NCBI RefSeq assembly: GCF_004363805.1
Contig: NZ_SNZP01000004.1
Coordinates: 62,001 to 126,000, forward strand
Length of the DNA: 64,000 nucleotides
From: Paludibacterium purpuratum
GTDB taxonomy: Bacteria; Pseudomonadota; Gammaproteobacteria; Burkholderiales; Chromobacteriaceae
Direction: 5' to 3'
Below the pieces are notes generated by a model. That model did not search any database and was not told the DNA's origin. It worked only from the letters and a program-made list of their open reading frames with translations. Numbering within the stretch: position 1 is the first letter of the stretch; every line of letters starts with the position of its first letter. The translations under genes and the position numbers were made by a program. Positions 18,131 through 27,066 of this stretch are shown here, piece after piece.

Positions 18131-19078
18131 ATGCACAACGTCGATTTTACTCACGGCGATCTGCGCCGCGTGGATTTGAATCTGTTGGTGGCGTTCGATG
18201 CCTTGCTCGAGACGCGCCACGTCAGCCGTGCCGCCGAGCGGCTGTATCTGGGGCAGCCGGCCATGAGCCATGCTCTGGCGCGTCTGCGCGAGGTTTTTCA
18301 CGATCCGCTGTTCATCCGTAGCGGTAGCCGTATGGAGCCGACCGCGCGTGCATTGGAATTAGCCGAGCCGATTCGTGCTTGGCTGGTGCTGGCCAATCGT
18401 ATTCTGTTCAGTGTCGACAGCTTCGATCCGGCGCGGGTCAAGGCCACTTACGCCGTGGCGGCGCCGGATGGCCTGGAGGCGATGCTCTATCCCTCACTGA
18501 TTGCCGATTTGCGCCAACGCGCCCCGGGCGTGCAATTGCGCGCTCACTTGCTGGAGATCGACCAGCAGCTTGGCGCGCTGGATCGCGACGAAGTGGACCT
18601 GCTGATCAGTGGGTCGCCGCTCTTGGCGCGCGATTGGCATGGTCAGCGGTTATTGGGCGAGAGCGGTTTCGTCGCCCTGTACTCGCGCCGTCAACTGTCG
18701 TTGCCGCCAATGCCCAGCCTGGCCGAACTGGCCGCCTGCGAACAGGTGGCCAGTAGCTATCGTGGCAGTAGCGCCGGGGTGGTCGACCACTTGTTCGCCG
18801 AACACGGGCTGCAGCGCCGCATTGTCGCCACCTCTGCCAGCCTGATGACGACCGGCCTGATTTTGCAGCGCGCCCCGCTGATCTCGATTCAGCCCTCCCT
18901 CTACCTGCCGCTATTCGCTTCGCTGCCCGATATCGAGCACGTGGTGCTCGCCCCCGCCTTGCACATCCCGATCAACCTGATCTGGCATCGCCGCAATGAC
19001 AATCACCCCTTGCATGTCTTCTTGCGCGATCAGGTCTGCCTTCACCTGAGTCGTCTGCCCGGTATTACGACTGTATAA
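18131..19078 (+). CDS. LysR-family transcriptional regulator
   Basis: A 315-residue regulator with an N-terminal winged helix (LLVAFDALLETRHVSRAAERLYLGQPAMSHALARLRE, about 18-55, with PLFIRSGSRM) and a periplasmic-binding-like effector domain. It probably controls the divergent MFS exporter. A consensus TATAAT at 18118-18123 lies only 7 bases before the ATG and there is no ribosome-binding site, so either the mRNA is nearly leaderless or translation starts later. Confidence 0.85.
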   Translation: MHNVDFTHGDLRRVDLNLLVAFDALLETRHVSRAAERLYLGQPAMSHALARLREVFHDPLFIRSGSRMEPTARALELAEPIRAWLVLANRILFSVDSFDPARVKATYAVAAPDGLEAMLYPSLIADLRQRAPGVQLRAHLLEIDQQLGALDRDEVDLLISGSPLLARDWHGQRLLGESGFVALYSRRQLSLPPMPSLAELAACEQVASSYRGSSAGVVDHLFAEHGLQRRIVATSASLMTTGLILQRAPLISIQPSLYLPLFASLPDIEHVVLAPALHIPINLIWHRRNDNHPLHVFLRDQVCLHLSRLPGITTV

Positions 19079-19208
19079 AACGGACAATATGTCTAATTTC
19101 TTGTGATTTGTATAATCCGCAACAAATAATTCTCGGAATTTCACTCGGTTGTTTGACATGTTGTCTTAGTTTCGGCACTGTAAATGAACATAAGCGGTGG
19201 AGCGAAAC

Positions 19209-20996
19209 ATGCAATTGGACATCGAACGACTAATCGAAGATTTTGGCGGACCCGGGCGACTGGCAGAAGCGTTGACCCGAATTTTTCCCGATGAGCCGGT
19301 TTCGCGCGCCGCAATCTACAAATGGAGAGAGCGTGGCAGCCTGCCGCTGACCCAGCTCAACAAGCTGGCGCAATTGGCGGCCAACCAAGGCAGAACCTTC
19401 AATTACAACGACTATCTGGCCATGGCGCCGATGTCGGCTGCAACAGGGAGAAACCACAAGATGGGCGATCGTTTGTTTATTTTCGACACCACCTTGCGCG
19501 ATGGCGAGCAAAGTCCGGGCGCCTCGATGACGCGCGAGGAGAAAGTCCGCATCGCGCGCCAGTTGGAGCGCTTGGGTGTGGATATCATCGAGGCCGGCTT
19601 CGCGGCGGCGAGCCCGGGCGATGCACAGGCGATTCACGCCATTGCCGAACAGGTGAAAGACTCGACGGTCTGTTCGCTGGCGCGCGCCAACGATAATGAC
19701 GTGCGCGCTGCCGGCGAGGCGATCAAACCGGCCAACCGAGGCCGCATCCATACCTTCATCGCCACCAGCCCCATCCACATGGAGAAGAAGCTGCGCATGA
19801 CGCCGGACCAAGTGGTCGAGGCGGCCGTGCGTGCGGTTAGGCAAGCGCGCAACTTCACCGACGATGTCGAATTTTCGGCCGAAGACGCCGTGCGCTCGGA
19901 CATGGATTTCCTGGTTCGCATCTTCGACGCGGTCATTCAGGCGGGGGCGCGCACCATCAATGTGCCGGATACCGTGGGTTACTCGATTCCCTCTCTGTGG
20001 TACCAGCGCATCCATACCCTGATCGAACGCGTGCCAGGCTCGGATCTGGTGGTCTGGTCGACGCACTGCCACAACGACTTGGGCATGGCGGTCGCCAATT
20101 CGCTGGCGGCCGTCGAGGCCGGCGCGCGCCAAGTGGAGTGCACCATCAACGGTTTGGGAGAACGAGCCGGCAACGCCAGCCTGGAAGAAGTGGTGATGGC
20201 GGTCAAAACCCGCAGCGATCTGTTCGGGCTTACGACCGGCATCGATAGCACCCAGATCGTGCCGACCTCCAAACTGGTGTCGACTATCACCGGTTATCCG
20301 GTGCAACCCAACAAGGCGATCGTGGGCGCCAACGCCTTCGCCCATGAGTCCGGCATCCACCAGGATGGCGTGCTCAAGCATCGCGAAACCTACGAAATCA
20401 TGTCGGCCGAAAGTGTCGGCTGGAGTGCCAATCGTCTGACGCTTGGTAAGCTCTCCGGCCGCAATGCCTTCAAGACCAAGCTGACCGAGCTGGGCATCGA
20501 GTTGGCCAGCGAGGAAGCGCTCAATGCCGCTTTTGCCCGCTTCAAGGAGCTGGCCGACAAGAAGCGCGAAGTATTCGACGAGGACTTGTATGCGCTGCTG
20601 TCCGATGGCGTCGGCGCCGTCGAGCTCGAAGACTTCAAGTTCGTCTCGCTCAAGGTGAATACCGAAACCGGCGAGGAGCCGCGCGCCGAGATCGTGTTTG
20701 CCGACGAAGGGCACGAAAAGCGCGCCGCCAGCAGCGGCTCCGGCCCGGTCGATGCTGCCTTCAAGGCCATCGAATCGGTCGTGCATAGCGGCGCCGAACT
20801 GCAGCTCTACTCGGTCAATGCGATCACCAAGGGCACCGAATCGCAAGGCGAGGTCACCGTGCGCCTGGCGCGCGACGGCACCATCGTCAATGGCCAGGGC
20901 GCCGACACCGACATCATCGTCGCCTCGGCCAAGGCCTACCTGTCGGCCCTCAATAAGTTTCACGGCAAGGAGAACTGGCTCAACCCTCAGTTGTAA
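19209..20996 (+). CDS. leuA: 2-isopropylmalate synthase with an in-frame N-terminal HTH domain
   Basis: The frame is continuous from ATG 19209 (GGAG 6 bases upstream) to the stop and would give 595 residues. Residues 1-75 form a Cro/YdaS-like helix-turn-helix segment ([10 protein letters not shown], then [19 protein letters not shown]). From ATG 19461 on, 511 residues are standard Leu[14 protein letters not shown], the metal motif [20 protein letters not shown] and the C-terminal leucine-binding regulatory domain. LeuA condenses acetyl-CoA with 2-ketoisovalerate. AGGGAG about 10 bases before 19461 allows a second, normal-length product. Whether the cell makes the fusion, LeuA alone or both is unresolved. 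Confidence 0.9.
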   Translation: MQLDIERLIEDFGGPGRLAEALTRIFPDEPVSRAAIYKWRERGSLPLTQLNKLAQLAANQGRTFNYNDYLAMAPMSAATGRNHKMGDRLFIFDTTLRDGEQSPGASMTREEKVRIARQLERLGVDIIEAGFAAASPGDAQAIHAIAEQVKDSTVCSLARANDNDVRAAGEAIKPANRGRIHTFIATSPIHMEKKLRMTPDQVVEAAVRAVRQARNFTDDVEFSAEDAVRSDMDFLVRIFDAVIQAGARTINVPDTVGYSIPSLWYQRIHTLIERVPGSDLVVWSTHCHNDLGMAVANSLAAVEAGARQVECTINGLGERAGNASLEEVVMAVKTRSDLFGLTTGIDSTQIVPTSKLVSTITGYPVQPNKAIVGANAFAHESGIHQDGVLKHRETYEIMSAESVGWSANRLTLGKLSGRNAFKTKLTELGIELASEEALNAAFARFKELADKKREVFDEDLYALLSDGVGAVELEDFKFVSLKVNTETGEEPRAEIVFADEGHEKRAASSGSGPVDAAFKAIESVVHSGAELQLYSVNAITKGTESQGEVTVRLARDGTIVNGQGADTDIIVASAKAYLSALNKFHGKENWLNPQL

Positions 20997-21109
20997 TTGC
21001 CGCTCGTCACGCGCCCTGTCGCTCCCGTCCCGTTGTCGGCGGGGTGCCGCGAAATCAAAGGCCCACAAGGCCGCCTGTTCGATTCCCGCGCGTTATCGCG
21101 CTGCGGGAA

Positions 21110-21146
21110 AAGCCGCCGACCCACAAGGTTGGCGGCTTAGTTTTTT
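21110..21146 (+). terminator. Terminator downstream of leuA
   Basis: The stem AAGCCGCC..GGCGGCTT, extended by an imperfect GACC/GGTT pair, is followed by AG and six T residues. Confidence 0.75.
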
Positions 21147-21191
21147 AGCCACTCTTGCGTTGTATCAGAGCGTGGGGCCTGTCTTTCTATG

Positions 21192-21215
21192 TATATTAGA
21201 ATTTACTTTAATATA
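21192..21215. promoter_or_regulatory. AT-rich inverted repeat upstream of the FUSC-like gene
   Basis: TATATTA-N10-TAATATA lies 21-45 bases before the GTG start at 21237. It sits in a strongly AT-rich patch inside GC-rich surroundings and is likely promoter or operator DNA. Confidence 0.4.
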
Positions 21216-21236
21216 GATTTTTAGATAGGGTAAGCA

Positions 21237-22325
21237 GTGCAGCAGTCGATCCAGCCAGTGGCTACGCGCCTGCGCCGCGTGTTCCGTGGCACATCTATTT
21301 TGGCGGCGGTGTTGTGCCTACTGCCGTTTTTCTTGCTGGCCGAATGGCGGCATGACGCGAACTGGCAGAAAGCCACGGTCGTGACCATCTCCGCGTTGAT
21401 CGTCTATCGCGAGACGAAATCGGGCCCGCTGCTCGTGCTGGTGCACGGTCTGGCGATGGTGCTGGGCTTCATGGCGTTGTTTCTCGCCATTCCCCATCCC
21501 TGGTTGTTCGTTGCGCTGTGTGCGGGCCTGGGGATTTCCCTACTGGGTTTGACGGGTTGGGACAGGACTTTGCGCAGTTTCGGCACCTGGACCTTCATTC
21601 CGGTTTTGTATGCCGCCATCGAGAACGGCGGCGATTGGCATGGCGGCCGCCTGGATGGCGCGCTGCAACTGATGCCTTACCTGGCCTGGGGTGTGCTGCC
21701 GGTGCTGCTGTTGAACGTGCTGCATCGTTGCGCCGCCGCGCCGCGCGCGGGCGTGTTGCCGATGCTGCGGCATCTGTCGCGCTGGCATCACCTGGAACGT
21801 CGGCTTGGTAACGGCATCGATGCCGTCTTGCCGGCACTGGCCGCCGCGCTGGCGGTCGGGCTGTGTGCCTGGCTATTCGAGCGGCACGCCATTCCGGAAG
21901 GCCAGTGGTTCATCTGGTCGGCGGCCAGCGTGATCACCGGCGAATTGCAGAGCACTTCGAAGAAAATCCGCGACCGGGTGTTCGGCGCGCTGGTCGGTGT
22001 GCCGAGCGGCATCGCACTCGGCCTGTTCATCGTGCCGCACAGCGATTTCTGGATCAATGTGGCCGGTTTGCTCACCCTGGTCACCATCGTCGCTTTTCGC
22101 GAGTACCGGCCGGCCTTTGCCGCCCGCTGTGCCGGCCATGCGCTGATCATTACCTTGCTAGGCGGCAGCCTGCTGCAGGAAGGCTCGCGCTTGGTCAACG
22201 TGGTCGGCGGCGGGGTGATCGGCATCGCCATTTTCTATGCGATGCATCTGATCCGACGTCACCCCTCGTTCCTCCTTGCTCGCGGCCGTATGAACGGCCG
22301 TAGAAGCGGTTTCAGCCGCGATTAA
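21237..22325 (+). CDS. FUSC-like integral membrane protein
   Basis: A 362-residue membrane protein with two clusters of about five helices separated by a basic cytoplasmic loop (RHLSRWHHLERRLGNG). The second cluster contains QSTSKKIRDRVFGALVGVPSGI, the pattern seen in fusaric-acid-resistance (FUSC/YccS) domains, where R-x-x-G-T/V-x-x-G is typical. It probably takes part in export of aromatic or other small acids, but no membrane-fusion partner is adjacent. GTG start with AGGG upstream. Monocistronic, with terminators or gaps on both sides. Confidence 0.6.
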   Translation: MQQSIQPVATRLRRVFRGTSILAAVLCLLPFFLLAEWRHDANWQKATVVTISALIVYRETKSGPLLVLVHGLAMVLGFMALFLAIPHPWLFVALCAGLGISLLGLTGWDRTLRSFGTWTFIPVLYAAIENGGDWHGGRLDGALQLMPYLAWGVLPVLLLNVLHRCAAAPRAGVLPMLRHLSRWHHLERRLGNGIDAVLPALAAALAVGLCAWLFERHAIPEGQWFIWSAASVITGELQSTSKKIRDRVFGALVGVPSGIALGLFIVPHSDFWINVAGLLTLVTIVAFREYRPAFAARCAGHALIITLLGGSLLQEGSRLVNVVGGGVIGIAIFYAMHLIRRHPSFLLARGRMNGRRSGFSRD

Positions 22326-22375
22326 CCTCCGGCGAACCGGCCCTAGTCCACCAGCGGATGCGATCGAATGGCGGT

Positions 22376-23584
22376 TTACTCCGCCATCACTCGCGCTGTC
22401 CCCGCCTGCCGATGCAAACCCGGATGTAACGCCAGAATCAACAGGCAAGCCAGTAGGCTGGCCGGATAGAACAGCCATTGCGGGCCATGCCGCGTATCCG
22501 CCAGGCTGATCAACAAACCGGCAAGCGGCAGACTCAACTGGTTGAACAGCACAATCAGGCTGATCAGGCTGCCTCGCTCCGCTTCTGCGATCCATAGCAG
22601 ACGTTCGCTACGGATGAATACGTTGAAGCTGCCGCAGGCAGCGAAGCAGATGGCATAGCCGAGTACAAATAGTGGGTAGTTGGCTGCCGAGGCCATCAAC
22701 AGCCCCCCGAGTGCGATGGCCGTGTAGCTCGCTATCCCCAGCCGGTATACGCTGAGCCAACGCAGCAAAATCGGCACGGCCAGTAGCACGCAGACCGCCA
22801 AAATACCTACCGACCCCTGCAATGAGCCAAAGTGCCGCGGGTCGAGGCCGAAGCGCCCCAGCGTGATCGCGGCGCCACTGGCCAACGCCAATCCGGCAAT
22901 CAAATTGACGCTGACGCTCAGGATGACCAGCGCGCGCAGCACGGGATGACCCAGTACCTTGGCGCCGCTGGCGCGCCAGTGGTGCCACAAGGCGGGGCGT
23001 TTGATCTTCGCATCAGGCCGCGCCAACGCCGGGCAGAAGCATTGCGCACCGATCGCACTGAGCGCGAAAGCGCTGCCGGTCAGCCAAAGCAGCTGTTCCG
23101 GTGTCAGCCACAACATCAGCAAGCTGGCCGCTGCGGGGCCGGCAATGGCCGAGGTCTGATCGATCGCCTGCAACGCGCTTTGCGCAGTGGGCATCTGCGC
23201 CGGGCTCACCAACTGAGGCAACGAAGTCTCCAGGGCGATGAAGGCCTGGGCATAGGCAAAGGCGCAGCCGCCCATCATCAACATGACCGCCATGATCGGC
23301 ACCTGATGCTGGTCGGCCACCCAGAGCGCCACGGTCAGGCAAGCGAGTGCGCGCAACGCGTCGGCGCCGATGTATAGTCGCTTGCCGCCGAAACGGTCGC
23401 TGATTTGGCCGGCGATCGGCAAGGACAGCACCCGGGGCAGCCACTCGATGAAGAACGCCAAGCCCGACATGCGAATGCTGCCCGTACTGCGGTAGACAAT
23501 CAGTGGCACGGCGAATAGCAATAGCTGGTCGCCGAGTGCCGAGAGGAAACGCGAAAGCAATAGGCCATAGATACGCGGGCTCAT
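22376..23584 (-). CDS. MFS exporter paired with the ATP-grasp ligase
   Basis: A 402-residue, twelve-helix major facilitator protein. The helix 2-3 loop motif is GQISDRFGGKRLY. It resembles the MFS_3/EntS and BacE-like group of exporters of small biosynthetic products. Its ATG overlaps the stop of the ATP-grasp gene as ATGA, so the two are translationally coupled. The tight pairing suggests that it exports, or gives self-protection against, whatever the ligase makes (inference). No helix is obviously missing. Confidence 0.75.
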   Translation of the reverse strand: MSPRIYGLLLSRFLSALGDQLLLFAVPLIVYRSTGSIRMSGLAFFIEWLPRVLSLPIAGQISDRFGGKRLYIGADALRALACLTVALWVADQHQVPIMAVMLMMGGCAFAYAQAFIALETSLPQLVSPAQMPTAQSALQAIDQTSAIAGPAAASLLMLWLTPEQLLWLTGSAFALSAIGAQCFCPALARPDAKIKRPALWHHWRASGAKVLGHPVLRALVILSVSVNLIAGLALASGAAITLGRFGLDPRHFGSLQGSVGILAVCVLLAVPILLRWLSVYRLGIASYTAIALGGLLMASAANYPLFVLGYAICFAACGSFNVFIRSERLLWIAEAERGSLISLIVLFNQLSLPLAGLLISLADTRHGPQWLFYPASLLACLLILALHPGLHRQAGTARVMAE

Positions 23585-24780
23585 GCGGGTACCTCCGTCA
23601 TCGGCTCGACATGCACTTCGCTCAGAATGCGATGCATCAACTCGGCTAATTGCCCGGGGTTTGCGCCGCGGATGATACCGGCCGCCGGTACCTCATGCCC
23701 TTGATAGGTAATGTGGCGCGGCAGTGGTTGATCGGCCGCCAGTTGTTGCCAGCGCAATACCTGTGGATGGTTGGCGAAAGGTTGCTGTCCCCGCAGCCGG
23801 CAAGGCCCTGGCGGCAAGTGATGCCCAGGGAGCACGAACCAGCCGTAGTACCAGGGGGCTCGCGGCGGAATGGCGGGCCGCACCCCCTCCGTCAGCCAGT
23901 GGAGCCACGCCTGGTGCAGATCGATCCCCGTGTGTAGCCGCACGGTTTCGGCCACTTCCGCACCGCCGACCCGATGGCCGATTTCCAGGAAGATCGGCTG
24001 CACTTCGCCGGCGAAGGCTTCCAGATGAAATGCCCCATGCTCGATGGCCAGTGCGCGGATCACGGCCGCGACCCAGCCGGCCTCACCAGGTGCCGTCGGC
24101 CGTTGGATCGACCCCAGCGCGTGACCGCGGGCGTAGCCCAGGCAACTGCCGATATATTGACTGGCGACCAGCAAGACCACCTCGCCGTCCACCACCAGGC
24201 CATCGAAGTGCAGGATGCCCGCATCGATGAATTGTTCGATTTCGAATTGGCCATGCGGCAGCGGGTGTCGTACCAGATAGGCCCGCATCGACTGCTCGTC
24301 GTCAAAGATCAGCACGTTCTCGCTCGACGCACCGTCTACCGGCTTGAGGACGATACGCCCGTGCCAGCTCAAGGCGCAGCCGGCCTGCCAATCTTCCAGC
24401 GACATGGCGAGGGGTACCGGCAGCCCCGCTGCGGCGACGCGCGCTTTCATTTGCAGTTTGTCGCGTACGGTCAGCACCTGTTGCGGGCTGTCGCCGGGCA
24501 CGCCCAGTACCTGCCTGACATGGGCGGCATCCAGCAACTCGTACTCGGATAGCGAGATGACCGAGTCGAAATGTGCGGGCGCCGAATCCAGGCATTGCAG
24601 TACCTCCCGGTAAACCGGCCCGAGGCCGGGGCGGGCGATGCGACGGCATGGCAGTTCGCCCGGTAGGGAGGCCAGGGCCGCCTCGGTGCCGATATAGGTC
24701 ACCGTATGTCGCCGATGATCGATGCCTAGATGGTAGTTGATCTTGTGGTAGGGAATTCTATGTAAAATGAGTATGTTCAT
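23581..24780 (-). CDS. ATP-grasp ligase, possible amino acid/dipeptide ligase
   Basis: A 399-residue enzyme with an ATP-grasp fold: TVRDKLQMKARVAAAGLPVP (about 104-123), an ATP-binding lysine in RIVLKPVDGASSENV, FEIEQFIDAGILHFDGLVVDG, and the metal motif HLEAF..QPIFLEIGHRVGG (about 262-285). This arrangement resembles carboxylate-amine ligases such as BacD-type L-amino acid ligases. The predicted reaction is ATP-dependent amide or peptide bond formation; substrates are unknown. GGAG lies 6 bases before the ATG. It is coupled to the MFS gene, and a LysR gene is divergent. Confidence 0.75.
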   Translation of the reverse strand: MNILILHRIPYHKINYHLGIDHRRHTVTYIGTEAALASLPGELPCRRIARPGLGPVYREVLQCLDSAPAHFDSVISLSEYELLDAAHVRQVLGVPGDSPQQVLTVRDKLQMKARVAAAGLPVPLAMSLEDWQAGCALSWHGRIVLKPVDGASSENVLIFDDEQSMRAYLVRHPLPHGQFEIEQFIDAGILHFDGLVVDGEVVLLVASQYIGSCLGYARGHALGSIQRPTAPGEAGWVAAVIRALAIEHGAFHLEAFAGEVQPIFLEIGHRVGGAEVAETVRLHTGIDLHQAWLHWLTEGVRPAIPPRAPWYYGWFVLPGHHLPPGPCRLRGQQPFANHPQVLRWQQLAADQPLPRHITYQGHEVPAAGIIRGANPGQLAELMHRILSEVHVEPMTEVPA

Positions 24781-24863
24781 GACGTTCTCCGTAGTCGTTC
24801 CGGGCCAGTACGCGAGCAGGCTAGCGTCATGGCGCTGGAAAGGGCGAACGAAACTCTTTCAAT

Positions 24864-25883
24864 ATGGCGTTGAAGCCAGAATGGTTTTTGATGATTGCTT
24901 TGCCCTTGCTGCGATCTTTTGTGCAGACCGTCGAGTCCGGCAGCTTTTCCCAGGCCGCCCGCGTGCTCGGCATTTCACCGGCCGCGGTCAGCAAACACGT
25001 TGGTCAACTGGAAGACTCGCTCGGTCTCAGGCTGTTCTATCGCAACACCCGCGCGCTGAGCCCGACCGAGGCCGGACGGCAGTATTTCCGCGAAGTGAGT
25101 CAGGGGTTGGCGCAGTTGTCGCATGCCGAAGAGGCGATCCGTTCGCAGCATACTCGACCCAGCGGGACGGTTCGGCTCAATCTGCCGCTCGGGTTTGGCC
25201 GCCAGGTCATCATGCCTTGGCTCCATGATTTTTCTCGCTTGTATCCGCAAGTACAGCTCGACCTGACGTTCGAAAACCGTACCGTGGATCTGATTGGCGA
25301 GGGCTACGACCTGGCGATGGGAAATACGCTGGATGAAGATCGTCGTCTGGTAGCGCGGGCGTTTTACCCGATGCAGCGTATTGCGGTGGCCGCACCGGAT
25401 TACCTGGCGCGGCAAGGCGAGCCGCAGCGGCCCGACGATTTGGCCGAGCACGCCTGTATTCGCATGAGAGGCTCGGATGACGGCCGGCTGATCGATTGGC
25501 AGTTGGTCGAGAATGGCGAGACGCGCCGGCTGGCCCCGCCATGCGCGCTGATCGTCAACGACCCGTCGGCGGCGGTGCAGGCGGCGGGACTAGGGTGGGG
25601 GGTGGCCATGGTGGCGACGTTCCAGGTGGCCTATCATTTGGCGGAGGGGCGGCTGCAGGCGATTTTGACCGATTTTGTCGCGCCGCCGATACCGATGTAT
25701 CTCTATTATCCCGACCGCAATCATCTGTCGCCGGCAGTGCACGCGCTGGTGGGGTTTCTGGTCGATCGGGCGGAGCGGCAACCGCCGCCGCTGTTCCAGC
25801 CTGCGCAACCGTCGCCGTCATTGTCCCGGGATAACGAGGCGAGCGTGTTGTTGCAACAGCGCTGGCGGATGGCGGCGTCTTAA
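24864..25883 (+). CDS. LysR-family transcriptional regulator (ligase/exporter locus)
   Basis: An up to 339-residue LysR protein. The winged helix spans about 14-70 (LLRSFVQTVESGSFSQAARVLGISPAAVSKHVGQLE, then TRALSPTEAG). The effector domain opens with SGTVRLNLPLGFGRQVIMPWL, like the CrgA/AaeR-type subgroup. ATG 24891 (MIALPLLR) fits the family's usual start better than ATG 24864, and neither has a good ribosome-binding site. It is divergent from the ATP-grasp/MFS pair and is the natural candidate for their control. Confidence 0.83.
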   Translation: MALKPEWFLMIALPLLRSFVQTVESGSFSQAARVLGISPAAVSKHVGQLEDSLGLRLFYRNTRALSPTEAGRQYFREVSQGLAQLSHAEEAIRSQHTRPSGTVRLNLPLGFGRQVIMPWLHDFSRLYPQVQLDLTFENRTVDLIGEGYDLAMGNTLDEDRRLVARAFYPMQRIAVAAPDYLARQGEPQRPDDLAEHACIRMRGSDDGRLIDWQLVENGETRRLAPPCALIVNDPSAAVQAAGLGWGVAMVATFQVAYHLAEGRLQAILTDFVAPPIPMYLYYPDRNHLSPAVHALVGFLVDRAERQPPPLFQPAQPSPSLSRDNEASVLLQQRWRMAAS

Positions 25884-25887
25884 GGCT

Positions 25888-26340
25888 CTAGTCCACCAGC
25901 AAATAGACCCGCTCGGCCAGCAGCTTGCGGTATCTGGCCATACGGTGCCAATGCATCCCCCAGAACAGCATGGCCGGCAGCACGACATACAGCCGGTAGC
26001 CCGGTACCAGAAACAACGCGAACAGCGTCACGGTACCGAGCGTAATGCCGAGTGCGCCGTTGCCGGGCAACTGGCGCGCGCGCAGCTCTCTTTGCAGCCC
26101 GATCGACAACAGCACGATATAGACCATGAACCACAGGATGCCGATGAGCGGCAGCAACGAGGCCCAGACCAGAATCGGAGGGCACGGGCGGCGTTCGGGC
26201 GCAATCGTCTGCATGGTGCGCGCGAGCGTGCGGTAGTACAGCAGATTGGTCAGCAATGCCGCCAGTAGGATGGCCAGAGTGCTCCAGAATATCGGACCGC
26301 TCAGGTTTTTCAGATTGTCGAGTAGTTCTTCCGGTTTCAT
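25888..26340 (-). CDS. Small membrane protein of unknown function
   Basis: A 150-residue protein with about four hydrophobic segments: FWSTLAILLAALLTNLLY, ILVWASLLPLIGILWFMVYI, the GITLGTVTLFALFLVPGY region, and LYVVLPAMLFWGMHW. The C-terminus is basic. No family is confidently recognised. It is convergent with the LysR gene (4 bases apart) and divergent from bioD. Codon use is like that of its neighbours, so it is taken as a real gene. Confidence 0.6.
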   Translation of the reverse strand: MKPEELLDNLKNLSGPIFWSTLAILLAALLTNLLYYRTLARTMQTIAPERRPCPPILVWASLLPLIGILWFMVYIVLLSIGLQRELRARQLPGNGALGITLGTVTLFALFLVPGYRLYVVLPAMLFWGMHWHRMARYRKLLAERVYLLVD

Positions 26341-26431
26341 CGATCCAGTCTTTTAATAGGGCGAATGCTTGCGCCGAGGGCGAGTTTGCGTCATAACAGC
26401 GCACTTCTGTCAGCGTGCGAGGAGCGACACC

Positions 26432-27058
26432 ATGACCCAGGGGTATTTCATTACCGGTACGGATACCGAGGTCGGTAAAACGTATTCTACCGTCAAATTG
26501 ATTCGCCAATGGCAAAGTGAGGGTTTGCGCGTCGCCGCGATGAAGCCGGTGGCCTCGGGCTGCGAGGTCGACGCGGCCGGTCGCTGGATCAACGACGATG
26601 TTCGCCGCCTGACCGACGCCACCGGGCAAACGGATCTCGATCTGATGAACCCGTATCGCTTCTTGCCGCCGATTGCACCGCACATCGCTGCGCAACAGGC
26701 CGGCGTCGAGATTTGTCTCGACACCATTGTCGAGCATTACCAGCGGCTGGCGCCGCAATACGACCGTGTCGCGGTGGAGGGGGCGGGGGGGTGGTATGCG
26801 CCGTTGTCCGGCCAGTCGTTCATGGCCGATCTGGCGCAAGCGCTCGGTTTGCCGGTGATTCTGGTGGTCGGGATGCGCCTGGGCTGTATCAATCATGCGC
26901 TGCTGACCGCAGAGGCGATTCGCGCTGCCGGCTGCGAGTTCGCCGGCTGGGTGGCCAACCAAGTGGTGCCGCAGATGCCGGCCTATGAGGACAATCTGGC
27001 CACGCTCGACCGGCATCTCGGCGCACCGCGACTGCTGACGCTGCCTTACGCGCTCTGA
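26432..27058 (+). CDS. bioD: Dethiobiotin synthetase
   Basis: A 208-residue P-loop enzyme that closes the ureido ring of dethiobiotin from diaminopelargonate, CO2 and ATP. The motifs are the N-terminal FITGTDTEVGKTYS (P-loop, about 6-19), AMKPVASG (catalytic Lys) and VEGAGGWYAPL. The usual P-loop glycine-lysine is intact. ATG 26432 has GGAG 7 bases upstream. No other bio gene is adjacent. It is convergent with the RTX cluster. Confidence 0.93.
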   Translation: MTQGYFITGTDTEVGKTYSTVKLIRQWQSEGLRVAAMKPVASGCEVDAAGRWINDDVRRLTDATGQTDLDLMNPYRFLPPIAPHIAAQQAGVEICLDTIVEHYQRLAPQYDRVAVEGAGGWYAPLSGQSFMADLAQALGLPVILVVGMRLGCINHALLTAEAIRAAGCEFAGWVANQVVPQMPAYEDNLATLDRHLGAPRLLTLPYAL

Positions 27059-27066
27059 TGATGGGG

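Noticed and set aside
19230-21068. 612-codon open frame antisense to leuA
   Set aside because: Shadow of strong codon bias; low-complexity His/Arg/Gly composition and no ribosome-binding site or motif.
21080-21110. GTTCGATTCCC resembling a tRNA T-arm
   Set aside because: No acceptor, D or anticodon arms can be folded around it.
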